Below, piece after piece: positions 35,627-46,134 of a DNA stretch of 64,000 bases (its first letter is position 1; each line of letters opens with the position of its first letter). Under the pieces are notes generated by a model, which did not search any database, was not told the DNA's origin, and saw only the letters and a list, made by a program, of their open reading frames with translations. Source of the stretch: Xanthoparmelia taractica (taxonomy: Eukaryota; Ascomycota; Lecanoromycetes; Lecanorales; Parmeliaceae); assembly GCA_033085395.1 (NCBI GenBank), contig JANQBS010000027.1, positions 124,001-188,000 on the forward strand, given 5' to 3'. Both the position numbers and the translations under genes were made by a program.

Positions 35627-36473
35627 TTAGATATTTTCCATCTTATACACCTCGTACGCGACTTCCTCGTATGGATGAGCTCTGTGAGACACATACGCAT
35701 CATTATCACCTTGCACCATAATATAACTCCCCACAAGCACAAGCGCATTAAGACAGAAAAGCGACAAATCACCACCCTCACCCTCACACTCTGCTCAACC
35801 CCCACTCTCCTCCGCCTCCACCATCCCCACTTTTATACAAACCCCGCCCCTTCCCCTCCCCTCCCTCCTCCAGCTCAGCTCATAATAATAACAGCAAAAC
35901 CCCATCAACACACACGCACGCACACACCCCCCCTCCCCCCCATTCCCATAAACAAACAAACAAATAGACGCAAAAATCACATCACATACCTCTTCAACCC
36001 CTCCACAGCCCCCCTCATAACATCAACCCCTACACACAACACCTCGACTCTCATCTCCGCTACGCGCTCCAACGTGCCCACTTGGCCGATGTTGGGCACG
36101 GCGCCGGGGCCGGGCAGGAATTGGCTGGTTCCGGGCGTTTCGAAGGAGACGTGGGTGTATTTGCCGGCGGGGTAGGTTCCGGCGCCTGGGGGGGGCTTTT
36201 TGAGCGGGGGCTATGGTTTTGAGAGGGGAGAGGGGAGGGGAGAGGGGAGAGGGGGGATGGGTATGGGGATGGGTATGGGGGGTGTTGATAGGGGTGGTTT
36301 TCTTTTGGGTTTTTTTGGGGGGTTTTTGGGGGGGGGTTTGGGGGGAAAGGCAGAGGGGATATGCGGTATGTTTTCTCACCTTTTGCGAATACGGCGGATT
36401 TGCAGGCTTCGAGGGAGGAGTGGGGGACGGTGAAGATGAGCTTGTAGCGGGGTTCGGGGGTTGGGGTTGACAT
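35627..36473 (-). CDS. Small NIF3 C-terminal-like (CutA/PII-fold) protein
   Basis: Short protein related to the insert domain of NIF3/YqfO proteins, found alone in many fungi. Exons 36380-36473, 35990-36185 and 35627-35681 encode 114 residues. Translation gives MSTPTPEPRYKLIFTVPHSS, then AKGAGTYPAGKYTHVSFET, PGAVPNIGQVGTLERVAEMR and, in the last exon, AHPYEEVAYEVYK, the family's hallmark ending. Introns of 194 and 308 bp exceed the coding length of 345 bp, unlike nearly all others here. Intron 1 is very G-rich on the plus strand and intron 2 is rich in C and CA runs. A long continuous frame on the minus strand reads straight through intron 1 but loses the family motif, so I reject it. Biochemical role unknown; metal or nucleotide binding is a family guess. 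Confidence 0.85.
36221..36350 (+). repeat. G-run tract with quadruplex potential inside an intron
   Basis: On the plus strand this stretch has more than a dozen runs of four or more G, in GGGGAGA and GGGGATGGGTAT units, followed by T/G runs. It lies in intron 1 of the NIF3-like gene, whose transcript carries the C-rich complement. Runs this dense can form G-quadruplex or i-motif structures; that they do so here is inference. Confidence 0.7.
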
Positions 36474-37182
36474 GTTTTTTTTTTGGATATGATGGTTTAT
36501 GTACCGTGATTTATAAGTCATGTACCTTGAGATTGGAAAAACATACACCAGATAGTTATATTGCGGATGCCTCCCGAAGCCAAGGTCAAAGATCCGAAAA
36601 CCTTCACGACTAAAGTACGTGATCAGCATACTAACTCTCTTTGCGGATGTTGTAGGCTGAATCGCAGACAGTCCACTCTCCAAAGTATTATAACCATGGT
36701 ATAACTAGGACGGTAAAGGAGAGTGAGTGAAGGCTATAAGTGTGTGGGGGAAGCTGAGGTGAAGATATCAGACACGTAAGGGCAGCGTGCGGATTAGAAA
36801 GTGACGCTTGCGAGTCATGAAGCGATATGATAAAAGCCATGCCTGGTCAGTATGCGAAAGTAAATCTTCTTACCTTAAGTGTACTTAAAGTAGGTTATGT
36901 ATCGAGAGGAGGACCAAGGACCAAGGATTCTGTAACTCATCAACTCTAACTGGATAAGGATAAGCGTCCATCTTTGATTGGCCACAAGGTTCAAGGTATT
37001 GAGGCAAATGGAAAAAGCACTTTATCTATTCGAGCAAGCTTAAAGTGCGACAGCACTAGCTTGCCGTCATGACATCCTGCAGTATACTCACTTGACTTCA
37101 TTCCTGCCTGTCCTGTCTGTACTGCCATCCCTTCTTCTCTAATCTACCCTATCGTATCATCATCTATATCCTCGTCTTAAAT
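36474..37182. promoter_or_regulatory. Divergent intergenic region
   Basis: About 700 bp between the NIF3-like gene (-) and the membrane protein gene at 37183 (+), holding both promoters. A C/T-rich leader precedes 37183. No gene or repeat recognised. Confidence 0.4.
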
Positions 37183-38205
37183 ATGGCTCGTCTGCCAATC
37201 TCCGTCGAAACTCGACGACAGCTAAACGACCATGATCGTCGGTGGCCAATCAAGCTTGGCTTGCGTGCCCTCGCCATTCCTTTTGCCTTCATCGCTATGA
37301 TTCTTTTCGCCGTATCCACCTCTTTAACCAGGCTGAATTACGGTGGGAATGATTGGACTGACGGTCTACCTCTGGCCCCTGTAAGTTGGAAGCCTCCGCG
37401 CCCATGCCGCAGCCCCCCGAACAATCCTCCTCGTGTGCGCCTCTTGAAACGCGGATGGAATTGCAACACATCCATCATAAGTGTGTTGACTGTTGACCTT
37501 TTATTCAGCCGCTAACATGATCCTTGTATCTGCAGGTCCTCCTCGCCCTCTTCTATGACCCTCTCGTCCTCTTCCTTAATCTCTTCCAGCGCCGCGGCCG
37601 CCCCATCCACCCTGCATGGAATGTCGGAGTTGATCTTCTCATCTGGGGCCTTGCGGTACCATCCATCGTCTTTTCTGTCGGTGAAGGCTGGTTCTGGTAT
37701 TGGCAGCCCGTCCTCTTTGAGTACGATGGCCTTGTGCCATGCGACGAGTGGAATTTCTGGAGTCAGATTTGTAACCCGCTAATCTACACATTGGGACGGA
37801 CGGAGATCGCAGCAAACGTGTTTCTGGCATTAATCTTGTAAGTGTTCCTGGGGTCCATAGCCGTTCGCTTGTGAGCTGCTAAGCTTGGGCATCACTCGCT
37901 GACAAGTAGGCCTTAGGATCATCCATTTCACCCTCTTCGTCTACGCCTGCATTGCAACTCACAAATGGCGCAAAGAAAAGCAATCACGTGCGAACGAACG
38001 GCGCAACATTGAGCTACAATATAACCGAAGTCCAGATGAGCACCGGGAGTCACAGCCGCCAGCTTATACGCCATCTGCACAGGGAAACGCAAGGACGCCA
38101 GCGTCAGCTGTCAGCGAAGAAGACAACCCCTTCAAGGACGCGGAAGCTACGCCGGAGAGTAACCCATTCCACGATGACCATGCGGGTGCGGTTAAATACG
38201 CTTGA
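37183..38205 (+). CDS. Four-helix fungal membrane protein, unknown function
   Basis: Exons 37183-37380, 37536-37837 and 37917-38205 (introns 155 and 79 bp, both GT..AG; a GCTAAC branch site at about 37511) encode 262 residues. Four hydrophobic segments are visible: LGLRALAIPFAFIAMILFA, VLLALFYDPLVLFLNLF, VDLLIWGLAVPSIVFSV and, across the last splice, ALILIIHFTLFVYACIA. An arginine-rich loop (QRRGRPIHPAWN) and a Trp-rich loop (EGWFWYWQP) lie between them. The cytosolic tail is polar with two NPF motifs (EDNPFKDAE, ESNPFHDDH), which in fungi can act as endocytic sorting signals. The topology resembles MARVEL-like proteins, but I cannot assign the family with certainty. Confidence 0.8.
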
Positions 38206-38703
38206 TTTAATTGATTGAAGCTTGAGTGGTCCAGATTGGGTCGAGCAGGAAAGCTTGGAGTTGATGCGGGTTATGGTTAGGGGAAATGAGTGATGTCGTT
38301 ATGAAGAATCGAAATACTATCCACGGCAGTACATATGTTGAATGACTACAGCGGCCGATATCTGGGGTGGCATACATCTTACAGCATAATCAATGGTTAG
38401 CTTGTAACGTTGATAACATGTCTTGCATGAAAAGTGATATTCGTATACATGGAACTAATGCAGAGCCATTTGCGGTCGAAATCAATTGGGTTTAAGATGT
38501 TAGATACAGCCGTTTGATAAGTTAGGAAGAAATCATTTCCCTTTGGCAGTTTCTGGGGAAGGCGCCAAGGCGCTAAACTCTTCAAACAGCAACAATACCT
38601 CTTCGATCTCCACCTCCTACTCCCCAAATATGAATAACCCACTCTCCGCTGTCTTTCGTTGACACTGGCGTCTCTTCTCTTCTCTCTTCAATAATCCCGA
38701 AAA
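38206..38703. other. Intergenic region, no gene seen
   Basis: About 500 bp between two genes on the plus strand. A C/T-rich tract at about 38600-38695 leads to the MAM3 start. Nothing else stands out. Confidence 0.45.
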
Positions 38704-41058
38704 ATGGAAAACAACCGACCCTTTCACGCATCTGGCAGCCATGGTACACATGGTGTCACGGCCAGAAGACATCTGCTCCTTTCCATGGCGAAGCTCTTCA
38801 TGTTGGGCTTCTTGCCGCTGCTACGCGCTGCCCCTCAACTGAGGAGCCATTTACATGTGTTCGCAGCGGATGAGGAACCCCCCATGTCTCCAGACAAGCC
38901 TACCCTGTGGATCTATCTTGCGGTTGCCATTGCTCTGGTACTACTAGGCGGAGCTTTCGCTGGTCTCACCATTGCCTTGATGGGCCAGGTACTTACAATG
39001 CTATAGGACGCTCGACAGAAAGGGACAGTGGCTGATTGCTAGCAGGATGAAATATACCTACAGGTCATCAAGACGTCCGGCGAAGGGTCCGAGAGGAACC
39101 ATGCTGCCAAAGTACTGCGATTGCTGAAGAGAGGGAAACACTGGGTTCTGGTAACGCTTTTACTTGGAAACGTCATTACCAATGAGACTCTGCCTATTGT
39201 GCTGGATCGCTCTCTTGGTGGTGGCTGGCCTGCTGTGTTGGGTAGTACGGTCCTTATTGGTATGGAGTGCTAGAGCTAGCTTCTCCGGATCATACCTGAC
39301 AGGCTCATAGTCATCTTCGGCGAGATCATCCCTCAATCCATCTGTGTCCGCTATGGTCTTCCAATAGGCGCATGGATGTCGCCTCTAGTGCTTATATTGA
39401 TGTACATCTTATCCCCAGTTGCATGGCCTACTGCGAAGCTCCTTGACTGGCTCCTAGGAGAGGATCACGGCACAACCTACAAAAAGGCTGGGCTCAAGAC
39501 ACTCGTGACTCTGCATAAGAGTCTTGGCGCGGACGGCGAGCAACTCAACTCTGACGAGGTCACCATCATAAGCGCCGTTCTGGACCTCAAAGCGAAGTCC
39601 GTCGGCAGTATCATGACCCCTATGGAAGATACATTTACACTGTCCGCAGACACCGTCCTCAACGAAAAGACCATGGAGTACATCCTTGGTGCTGGTTTCT
39701 CTAGAATACCCATCCACGCACCGGACAACCCAAAAAACTTCGTCGGAATGCTCCTTGTTAAAATACTCATCACCTATGATCCTGAAGATGCCAAGCTTGT
39801 GAGGGACTTTGCTTTGGCGACCCTGCCGGAAACAAGGCCCGAGACAAGCTGCTTGGACATTGTCAACTTCTTTCAAGAGGGGAAATCGCACATGGTTCTT
39901 GTGTCGGACTACCCAGGAGAAGACCATGGCGCCTTAGGCGTTGTGACGCTTGAGGATGTCATCGAGGAGCTTATTGGCGAGTATGTGCATCGTACCCCGA
40001 TCTTCTGAGTCATCTACTGATCGACTTATAGAGAAATTATCGACGAGTCCGACGTTTATATTGACGTGCAGAAGGGTCTCCGCCGCATGCATCCAGCTCC
40101 TCATCAAAGAGTCCCTAAGGGCAAAGTCGTCACTGATCCAGATGATAGTTTGGCCAATGGTGAAGAGGCCTTGATCGATGTTGCTGAAGACAAGAAAGAT
40201 CCTCACAACGCCATGCGTCGGCACGCAACAAGCATTGATACTTTTGCTCGCGAAGTCAATGGGCGCCCCGAGGAGTTGCGACGTCATTCAAGTATGGCGA
40301 ATACATCTGATCGGGAAGGTGGCCAGAAGAAACCAAAGCCCCAGATACGCGACCATCTGAAGCATTTGGGCCCTTCAAATCTTGCCAGCCGGCCTCGACA
40401 GACTCGATACAACACTGTGAAGATCAAACCTGGAGCTGGCACGCTTGGCGACGCCGTCTCCAAAGCCTCGGACTACGCCGATAACACACCTCGAAGTTCA
40501 ATAGCGGCCCAGGGAGGCGTTGGCGCTGGCCTACTAAACTCTGCCGGTAAAGACGCTAAAGACGGCGTCCTTGCTGTAAGCGCCGGCTACGGCAGCATTC
40601 CCTCTGGAGCATCCCCACCAACCCCCAACAAGACCCGCAGAATCCTGGATGCCCTGGCTGAAGACCCCACGCGTGGCCGCGAAGAAGGTAGCCCAGGCAA
40701 AGACAGGACAAGGTCGAATCACAGACCCCGGGCTGCTTCCGAGAGCACGCTCGGCTCAATGCATTCGGGGACGAAGTCGCCGCAGAGGAATAAGCGAGGC
40801 ATCGCACGCTCGGGCAGTATCACTGAACAGATCATTGACGCAGGGGGCATCAAAAAGACGGTGCTGGAGATGACGAGTAGTTCTGATAGCGGAGAGGGCG
40901 GAGCTCAAGTGCAGGCGGATGGAACGTCAGATGTGTCGGATGGCAAGAAGGAGAACAATCAGCCTGGCGATAGTAAGAGAAAGAAACGGCGGAGGAGGGC
41001 GAAGAAGGGTGGAGGCGCGGATAGCGAGAATACACCGTTGTTGGGCAATGGGCGGTGA
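38704..41058 (+). CDS. MAM3: MAM3/CNNM-type membrane protein with CBS domains
   Basis: Vacuolar-membrane protein of the CNNM/CorC family; yeast Mam3 affects manganese and other metal homeostasis. Exons 38704-38988, 39046-39259, 39311-39980 and 40032-41058 (introns 57, 51, 51 bp) encode 731 residues. A probable signal sequence (LLSMAKLFMLGFLPLLRAAP) is followed by the DUF21 domain: GGAFAGLTIALMGQDEIYLQ, LLLGNVITNETLPIVLD and VIFGEIIPQSICVRYGL. The CBS pair follows (SVGSIMTPMEDTFTLSAD, GFSRIPIHAPDNPKNFVGML, GVVTLEDVIEELIGEEIIDE). The last 330 residues are polar, with basic C-terminal runs (KRKKRRRRAKKGGG) and ENTPLLGNGR. Every splice restores a conserved motif. Confidence 0.93.
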
Positions 41059-41519
41059 GTCTCAGGCTGTGCTATAGAGAAACCCGGGATAGAAGCCTGG
41101 TGTTTGTTTGGTTGGACTACCTAATTGCATAGCTGCTAGGCGTATGAAAAAGCAAAGCAAAGCATTGCTTGCGCTTGTACATAGAAAAGTAAAAAGGCTT
41201 TTGTCGAGATCCCATGTGGCTTGTGTACCTAGTCTGACGTCTCCAACCGGTCAGTCGTCGACTGTAAGAGCTTCGGGGCCGATAATGGAAGACAACAAAG
41301 CATATCTCGATTATGGAACCGGACCATTTAATGCTACGCTAGCAGCCTAATAAAGGATACATAAAAAGGTCAGTGAGACAGCAAAGGAGGAGAGCTATAC
41401 ACGAGCGAGCATCCCCCTGCCCGTACGAAAACATGACACATACGCCATACTACTCATGTCATCATTCACACATTACCTAATCGTCGTCAGCAAAAGTCCA
41501 CGATGGATGCTCCGATCTC
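41059..41519. other. Convergent intergenic region
   Basis: About 460 bp that holds the 3' ends of MAM3 (+) and the BTB gene (-). No supported coding frame. Confidence 0.45.
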
Positions 41520-44500
41520 TCACAACATACCAATAACAACCATGAACCTGAGCCGTCCGTCCCTCCCACCTTTGCCGTTCCCGCCGCTATCTCCTCCGCC
41601 GTCATATCCGCACAATGCATCATCCAATACCATGGTGGAGCTCTTCCAACCCCAGCTCTGGCTGAAATTAAAGGAATCCGGAGCGCTCTCGTATACGCTC
41701 AACATCCTACCGCCCTTGCTTGGGCTGTATATTTTGAAATACGTCTTGATCGTTGAACGACCGTCGATGTATGTAGGGATGGTTGGGATGCTATGGTTGG
41801 TGTTGCAAGATTCCCTGTTGCCGACGGCTTCATCATTGTCGTCGGAATCAAGCAGGTTTGGAGTGCTGTTGTATGGTAAAGACAGAAAGGGGGTTGGCGT
41901 CTGCGAGGACTTTGTAACAGAAGAGTCATCGCGGCTCCCACCACCACGGAGCAGATTGCTAATTGTCGCCGCCCGCGAAGGTTGTCCCGGTGTGACCAGA
42001 GTACTGTCAGGATCGGTACCTGAATTGCTGGCATCCTCATCCAGTGATTCGCCTCGTGAACGGCGACGATTGCGGTTGCGGCGCATCAGCATCTCGACTT
42101 GGCCGATGCGTTCGTCTACGCTACTCGTATGACGGTGATGGGTATCCTCAGAGCCTTCCTTTTCCTTGGCGCGGTGGAGATAGACTCCAAGCTGAGTATT
42201 CTTTGTGGTCTCGACTTTTTGGATGTATACATTCCAGAGACTACCAGCATACCAGACTGTGCGAGAATATACACGTTTCTTTTCCTTCAGATTGCGAGGG
42301 TTTGGAAATTCAGCTGCGAAGCGGAAGGGCGGGTAATTGGTGTAGGAGATTGGAGGAATTGGTTCGTTTCGGTCAGCTATGGTCGGGCGCTCATTTGCTG
42401 ATGCTGTAAAGTCTGATGCCCACTGTACATCTACTGGATCGATGGAGGCGGAGAGTCGTGAGATGTAGGGCCGATTGGTGCTTGGCGTTGCATACAGCGA
42501 AGTATCTGGGTTCGCCCCTGTCACGGAAGTTGAATCGACGTTAGGAATCCAGAATTTTCGAGGTTTTCCATTACCGTCCCAGCTACCTGACTCCATCTCA
42601 TCGTCATCCTCATGGTCATCGTAAACATCAGTATCGCGCTCCTTGCCTTTCCCACTAGTGGCCTCACCAGCCTCCTCTGGTATATGGGCCTCCTGAGTCT
42701 CCTCAGACTCCTTGCTCAATCCCAGTACTTCATCGAGCTCAGGCGCATTGACGATCCTCTGTCGAAGTTCCATTTGCATCCATAAAGCATCATTGATCAC
42801 CTTTTCAGGCATTAGCGGCAATCCCAGGACATCTCGTTGACTACGAATCTTCTGCAACTGTTCAAAGCTCAAATGCACGTAGTGGATACCTTCATCAAGG
42901 AGGACCAGCAAAGCGGCGATATCCGGATTGGTATATAGCGCAAGCCATGAATCGTAGGCCTCAGGGATATGCCTGTTAGCGAAGGCTGAATTTTTGCGAT
43001 ACACTGTGTCGAACCGGATAGCTGAGAAGCTCATAGTGTCAGGTGGTGCACGTATGTGTTTTCCATTGGGCTCAATAAGGCCTGCATCAATAGCTCGTAG
43101 CTTCAACTTTCGATCCAGGACCCTTTTTGCAAGCACCCATCGTTCCCATTCTCCGGATACGAAGAAGCCGTCACCACCAATGATCTCCCTTGCGATCTCA
43201 CCAGAGACTCCGTCCCAGTATCTGAGTGGCATTTCCCAGCCTTCGCGGCAAAGCATGGCTTTAGCTGTTGCCAAAATTCGATCTCCATTTTTGCCGTAAT
43301 AATTGTTGGTAACCAATTTGATCAAAGGACCTATCTTAGCAGGTGACATCTGTCGCAAGATCGAGGTGACGCTGGCGTCGACCAAGTCCGCCATTTCTAA
43401 CCAACAGCCAGTGGCGAACAGGCCAACGGCCTCCTTATCCTCTTCCGCAGCAACATTGCAGCCATAGAGCCTTTTCAACGCCAGCTCGAAAGCAGCTTGT
43501 GTAATGTTAGAATCAATATCATCAGGGTGAAGGGCTATCTCTTTCGACGAGCTTTCGAACCATGGCTCCGAGAGAGCGGATGAGAAGAACGGTGCTCGAT
43601 CGAGCAGTAGCCGGTGTAGAGCATATCGGGTGCCAAAAGCATGGACTGCAATGTCTGAATGTTTACCCCCTAACAAGCCCCGATTGTAGAGGTGGTTCGG
43701 CAAGGGGGCCGTTTCGGCGGAAGATGCTCTTGTATATGCCGTTCCACTAGCCGTTCGTATGTATGAGGAGTGCCTTGAAATTATTGGAGTGATTTCTGGT
43801 GCAGCGAAGAGACGTGTCAATGCTGTAGGCGTGCTGGTCCCCCTCCTTTCAGCCGATGTAGTAGCCTCGACTTGGGCAGAAGGATCATCCACATCCTTCT
43901 CTGCTCTTGGAAGTCTGCTCTTTATATTTGTGGGTAGGCTCTCGTTCTGATAATGAACCGACCTCCTGCTTGAGCCAGAAGCAGGAACAGTGAGTGCTGA
44001 AAATGGATGGATAGGATGGATGGGCGAGGGGGAGCTCATGGACGCTTGTGCTGTATTGGCGGATACGGACGAGGTGGGAGGCCCTGAGGAGAAGATTGAT
44101 CGATTGGGCGTGTTGAACAGTGAGGGTTGGGTTATTGAAGGCGTGGGAGAAGTGACGTGGGTAGGATTGGAGACATGTGTTGGAGAGGCAAGATCTAGTT
44201 CCGGGGCGGAATTGGGGTGATATCTCGCTGGGGGGCGTGGAGAGAAGATGGATCCGTCAGCTGGGCCGGGTGAAGGAGTGTTCCTGGCAGAGGTAGAAGC
44301 TGGGAATGTCCAAGTGGGAAGTTGGGCATTGGAGAGACGATTTGATGGGGGTGAAATGCTCAGATCAGCGAGAAGGCCATGCAAGGCATGTGACTCTACC
44401 TCGTCTGCTGATTCCGAGACCGGCTGCATACTTGGAAGTCTCATCAAAGAGCTCCTCGTGGGAAGTGACTGCTATTTGGCTGCTTATCTCTTCCGATACA

Positions 44501-44552
44501 GAGTCAGAAGCTTTTGGGTGAAGCGATCAAGTTTGGATTGCTTTGCTGACAT
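41520..44552 (-). CDS. BTB/POZ domain protein, germ-cell-less-like
   Basis: Large protein with a BTB domain, usually an adaptor for CUL3 ubiquitin ligases or a dimerisation platform. The main exon is continuous. The first ~230 residues are Ser/Pro/Thr-rich. The BTB domain spans about residues 245-360 (GKHSDIAVHAFGTRYALHRL, RAPFFSSALSEPWF). A BACK-like helical region follows (GLFATGCWLEMADLVDASV, YYGKNGDRILATAKAML). The C-terminal half alternates conserved stretches (YTNYPPFRFAAEFPNPRNL) with acidic linkers and ends at 41520. The start is uncertain: a short first exon 44500-44552 (MSAKQSKLDRFTQKLLTL) spliced over a 69 bp intron to 44430 keeps the frame, while an ATG at 44444 lies inside that putative intron. 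I prefer the spliced form, moderately. The match to germ-cell-less-like proteins is from memory of layout. Confidence 0.82.
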
Positions 44553-44809
44553 GAGATGGAAGCGAGGGTGTGCCTAGAGGGAAGGGGGAGTTGGGTATGA
44601 TTGGGAGAGATATGACGTTAAACTGGGGGCCGTTACCTTTAGCACCTCAGCCTTAATCTTCCCCGAAACTGCCGCCACTCAGTCTCAACTCTTAAGTCAA
44701 TGTGAACAAGGAATGTTATCCTACTATCCATTTCCCATTCGGAGAATGTGCTCGCAACATCATCTGATTCTTGGCCGAAACCCTTAGATGAAAAGATTGC
44801 AAGAAGCAC

Positions 44810-45836
44810 ATGTTTGCTCCCATAACATGTAATGTGTCGGCACCGGCCAGGTCTACTTTAGTTAAAGCCAAATCAACGAGATGGATTCGGGCGACAGCAG
44901 CTCTGCTAACCCTCCCCGTACATGGCGGCAGACTTTCAGCTTTCGATTCTTTACTAACCCATGGCAGCAGACGGACTCGTCTGCTTAATCTATTGGTGAC
45001 TGCTTGCATAAAAGACAAGCGATACATTTCCCTGGAAATCGCAAAACCAATCAATGGTGCGCCTTTTCATGGTAAAAGATTCCTTCCACCCAGGCAAATT
45101 CACCCATTTGACATAATTAGCCATCAACCCTTGGCTTCGTCGCCCACGTCCTTGGCCAAGGTTAGCATACCCAAATTGCTGGGGAAGAAGGCTGTACGAG
45201 TACTGAAAGATTTCTTAGGATGCCCAATTCCGAACACGTGGGATTACCACAACTCTAAGACCCAGGCAATACGCTCATTCCAAGGCGTTTACGGCTCGAA
45301 TTTCAATGAGACGATTACCTTCTGTGATTTCAAGCTCAAAACCTTCGAGCTCAATGACTGGAAGATTATCCCAGTGCTGGCTCAAAGCGCCGACTCTGTA
45401 CCTGAGAGATATCTTTTGCCATCTTATGCTACACTTAGACCTGTACCTAATCATATAACAGGGTCAGTCACAGTACAATGAGAAGGGCGCGATGCTGACT
45501 GGCGGGACTTATTTGGCGCCCAATGGCACGGTGATTTGGAAGGGGCTGGGCTTCAGTGCCAATGGGCCGTATGATTGCGCTTTTGCATTGATTGGCAATG
45601 GTACCGAGGTAAGTAAATGGGCTTGAATACAAGGTGGTGTAGGGGAAGAGCCACAGTTGCTGACGCAAGATATGGGGTAGGCTATTGGGTATTACACCTT
45701 TCTTGAGCAAATCAAAGGAAGCACACCAGCTGGCGAGACTGGCCCTTGGTTATTATACTATGAACGCGAGCCGACAAGGGAGGAATGTGCTTTGGTATAT
45801 CGCGACTACAAGTGTGGTCCTGGGTGGATGCCGTAG
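44810..45836 (+). CDS. Possible hypothetical protein, secreted-like C-terminus
   Basis: A three-exon model (44810-45397, 45462-45608, 45681-45836) joins one open frame to two exons with clean splice signals. The last two exons give GQSQYNEKGAMLTGGTYLAP, GTVIWKGLGFSANGPYDCAF, IGNGTE then AIGYYTFLEQIKGSTPAGET and YRDYKCGPGWMP, with N-glycosylation sites and several cysteines as in a secreted fungal protein. The first exon is less convincing: apart from a plausible end (SNFNETITFCDF, NDWKIIPV), its beginning does not look like a signal peptide, and the true start may lie in another exon. I recognise no family. Confidence is fair for the 3' half and low for the 5' half. Confidence 0.4.
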
Positions 45837-46134
45837 GGCGTTTACCGTGAAAGGCGATTGCTTTCCTTTAATTGACGAGATGCACTTATTTATTAAGGTA
45901 GGTTTGTACCATACTTTACCATTATTGCTACGGCAGTGGATAAGTACAAGCGACCTTGGCCTACTTATCTAATCTAGCCCTTGTCTCGCCATGTTGGGGT
46001 ACGATGACGTCCAAATCGTCAATTATTAATCCACTCTCAACGAGTTTCCTTCAAATATAAATCATTTCTGTGTCAAGGTCCTTCTTGTATTCATCAATTG
46101 CTTCCACCTAAACATATTAATTGTACACTTCGAC
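45837..46134. other. Short intergenic region
   Basis: About 300 bp between the uncertain gene and the reductase gene; probably the reductase promoter. No element recognised. Confidence 0.4.

Noticed and set aside
36060..36683. 207-codon minus-strand frame covering the NIF3-like gene
   Set aside because: It reads through a 194 bp C-rich intron as a Pro/Ser run and extends upstream of the real ATG; only the spliced version gives the family sequence.
41503..42132. 209-codon plus-strand frame antisense to the BTB gene
   Set aside because: It is the complementary shadow of a continuous conserved coding exon and has no recognisable domain.
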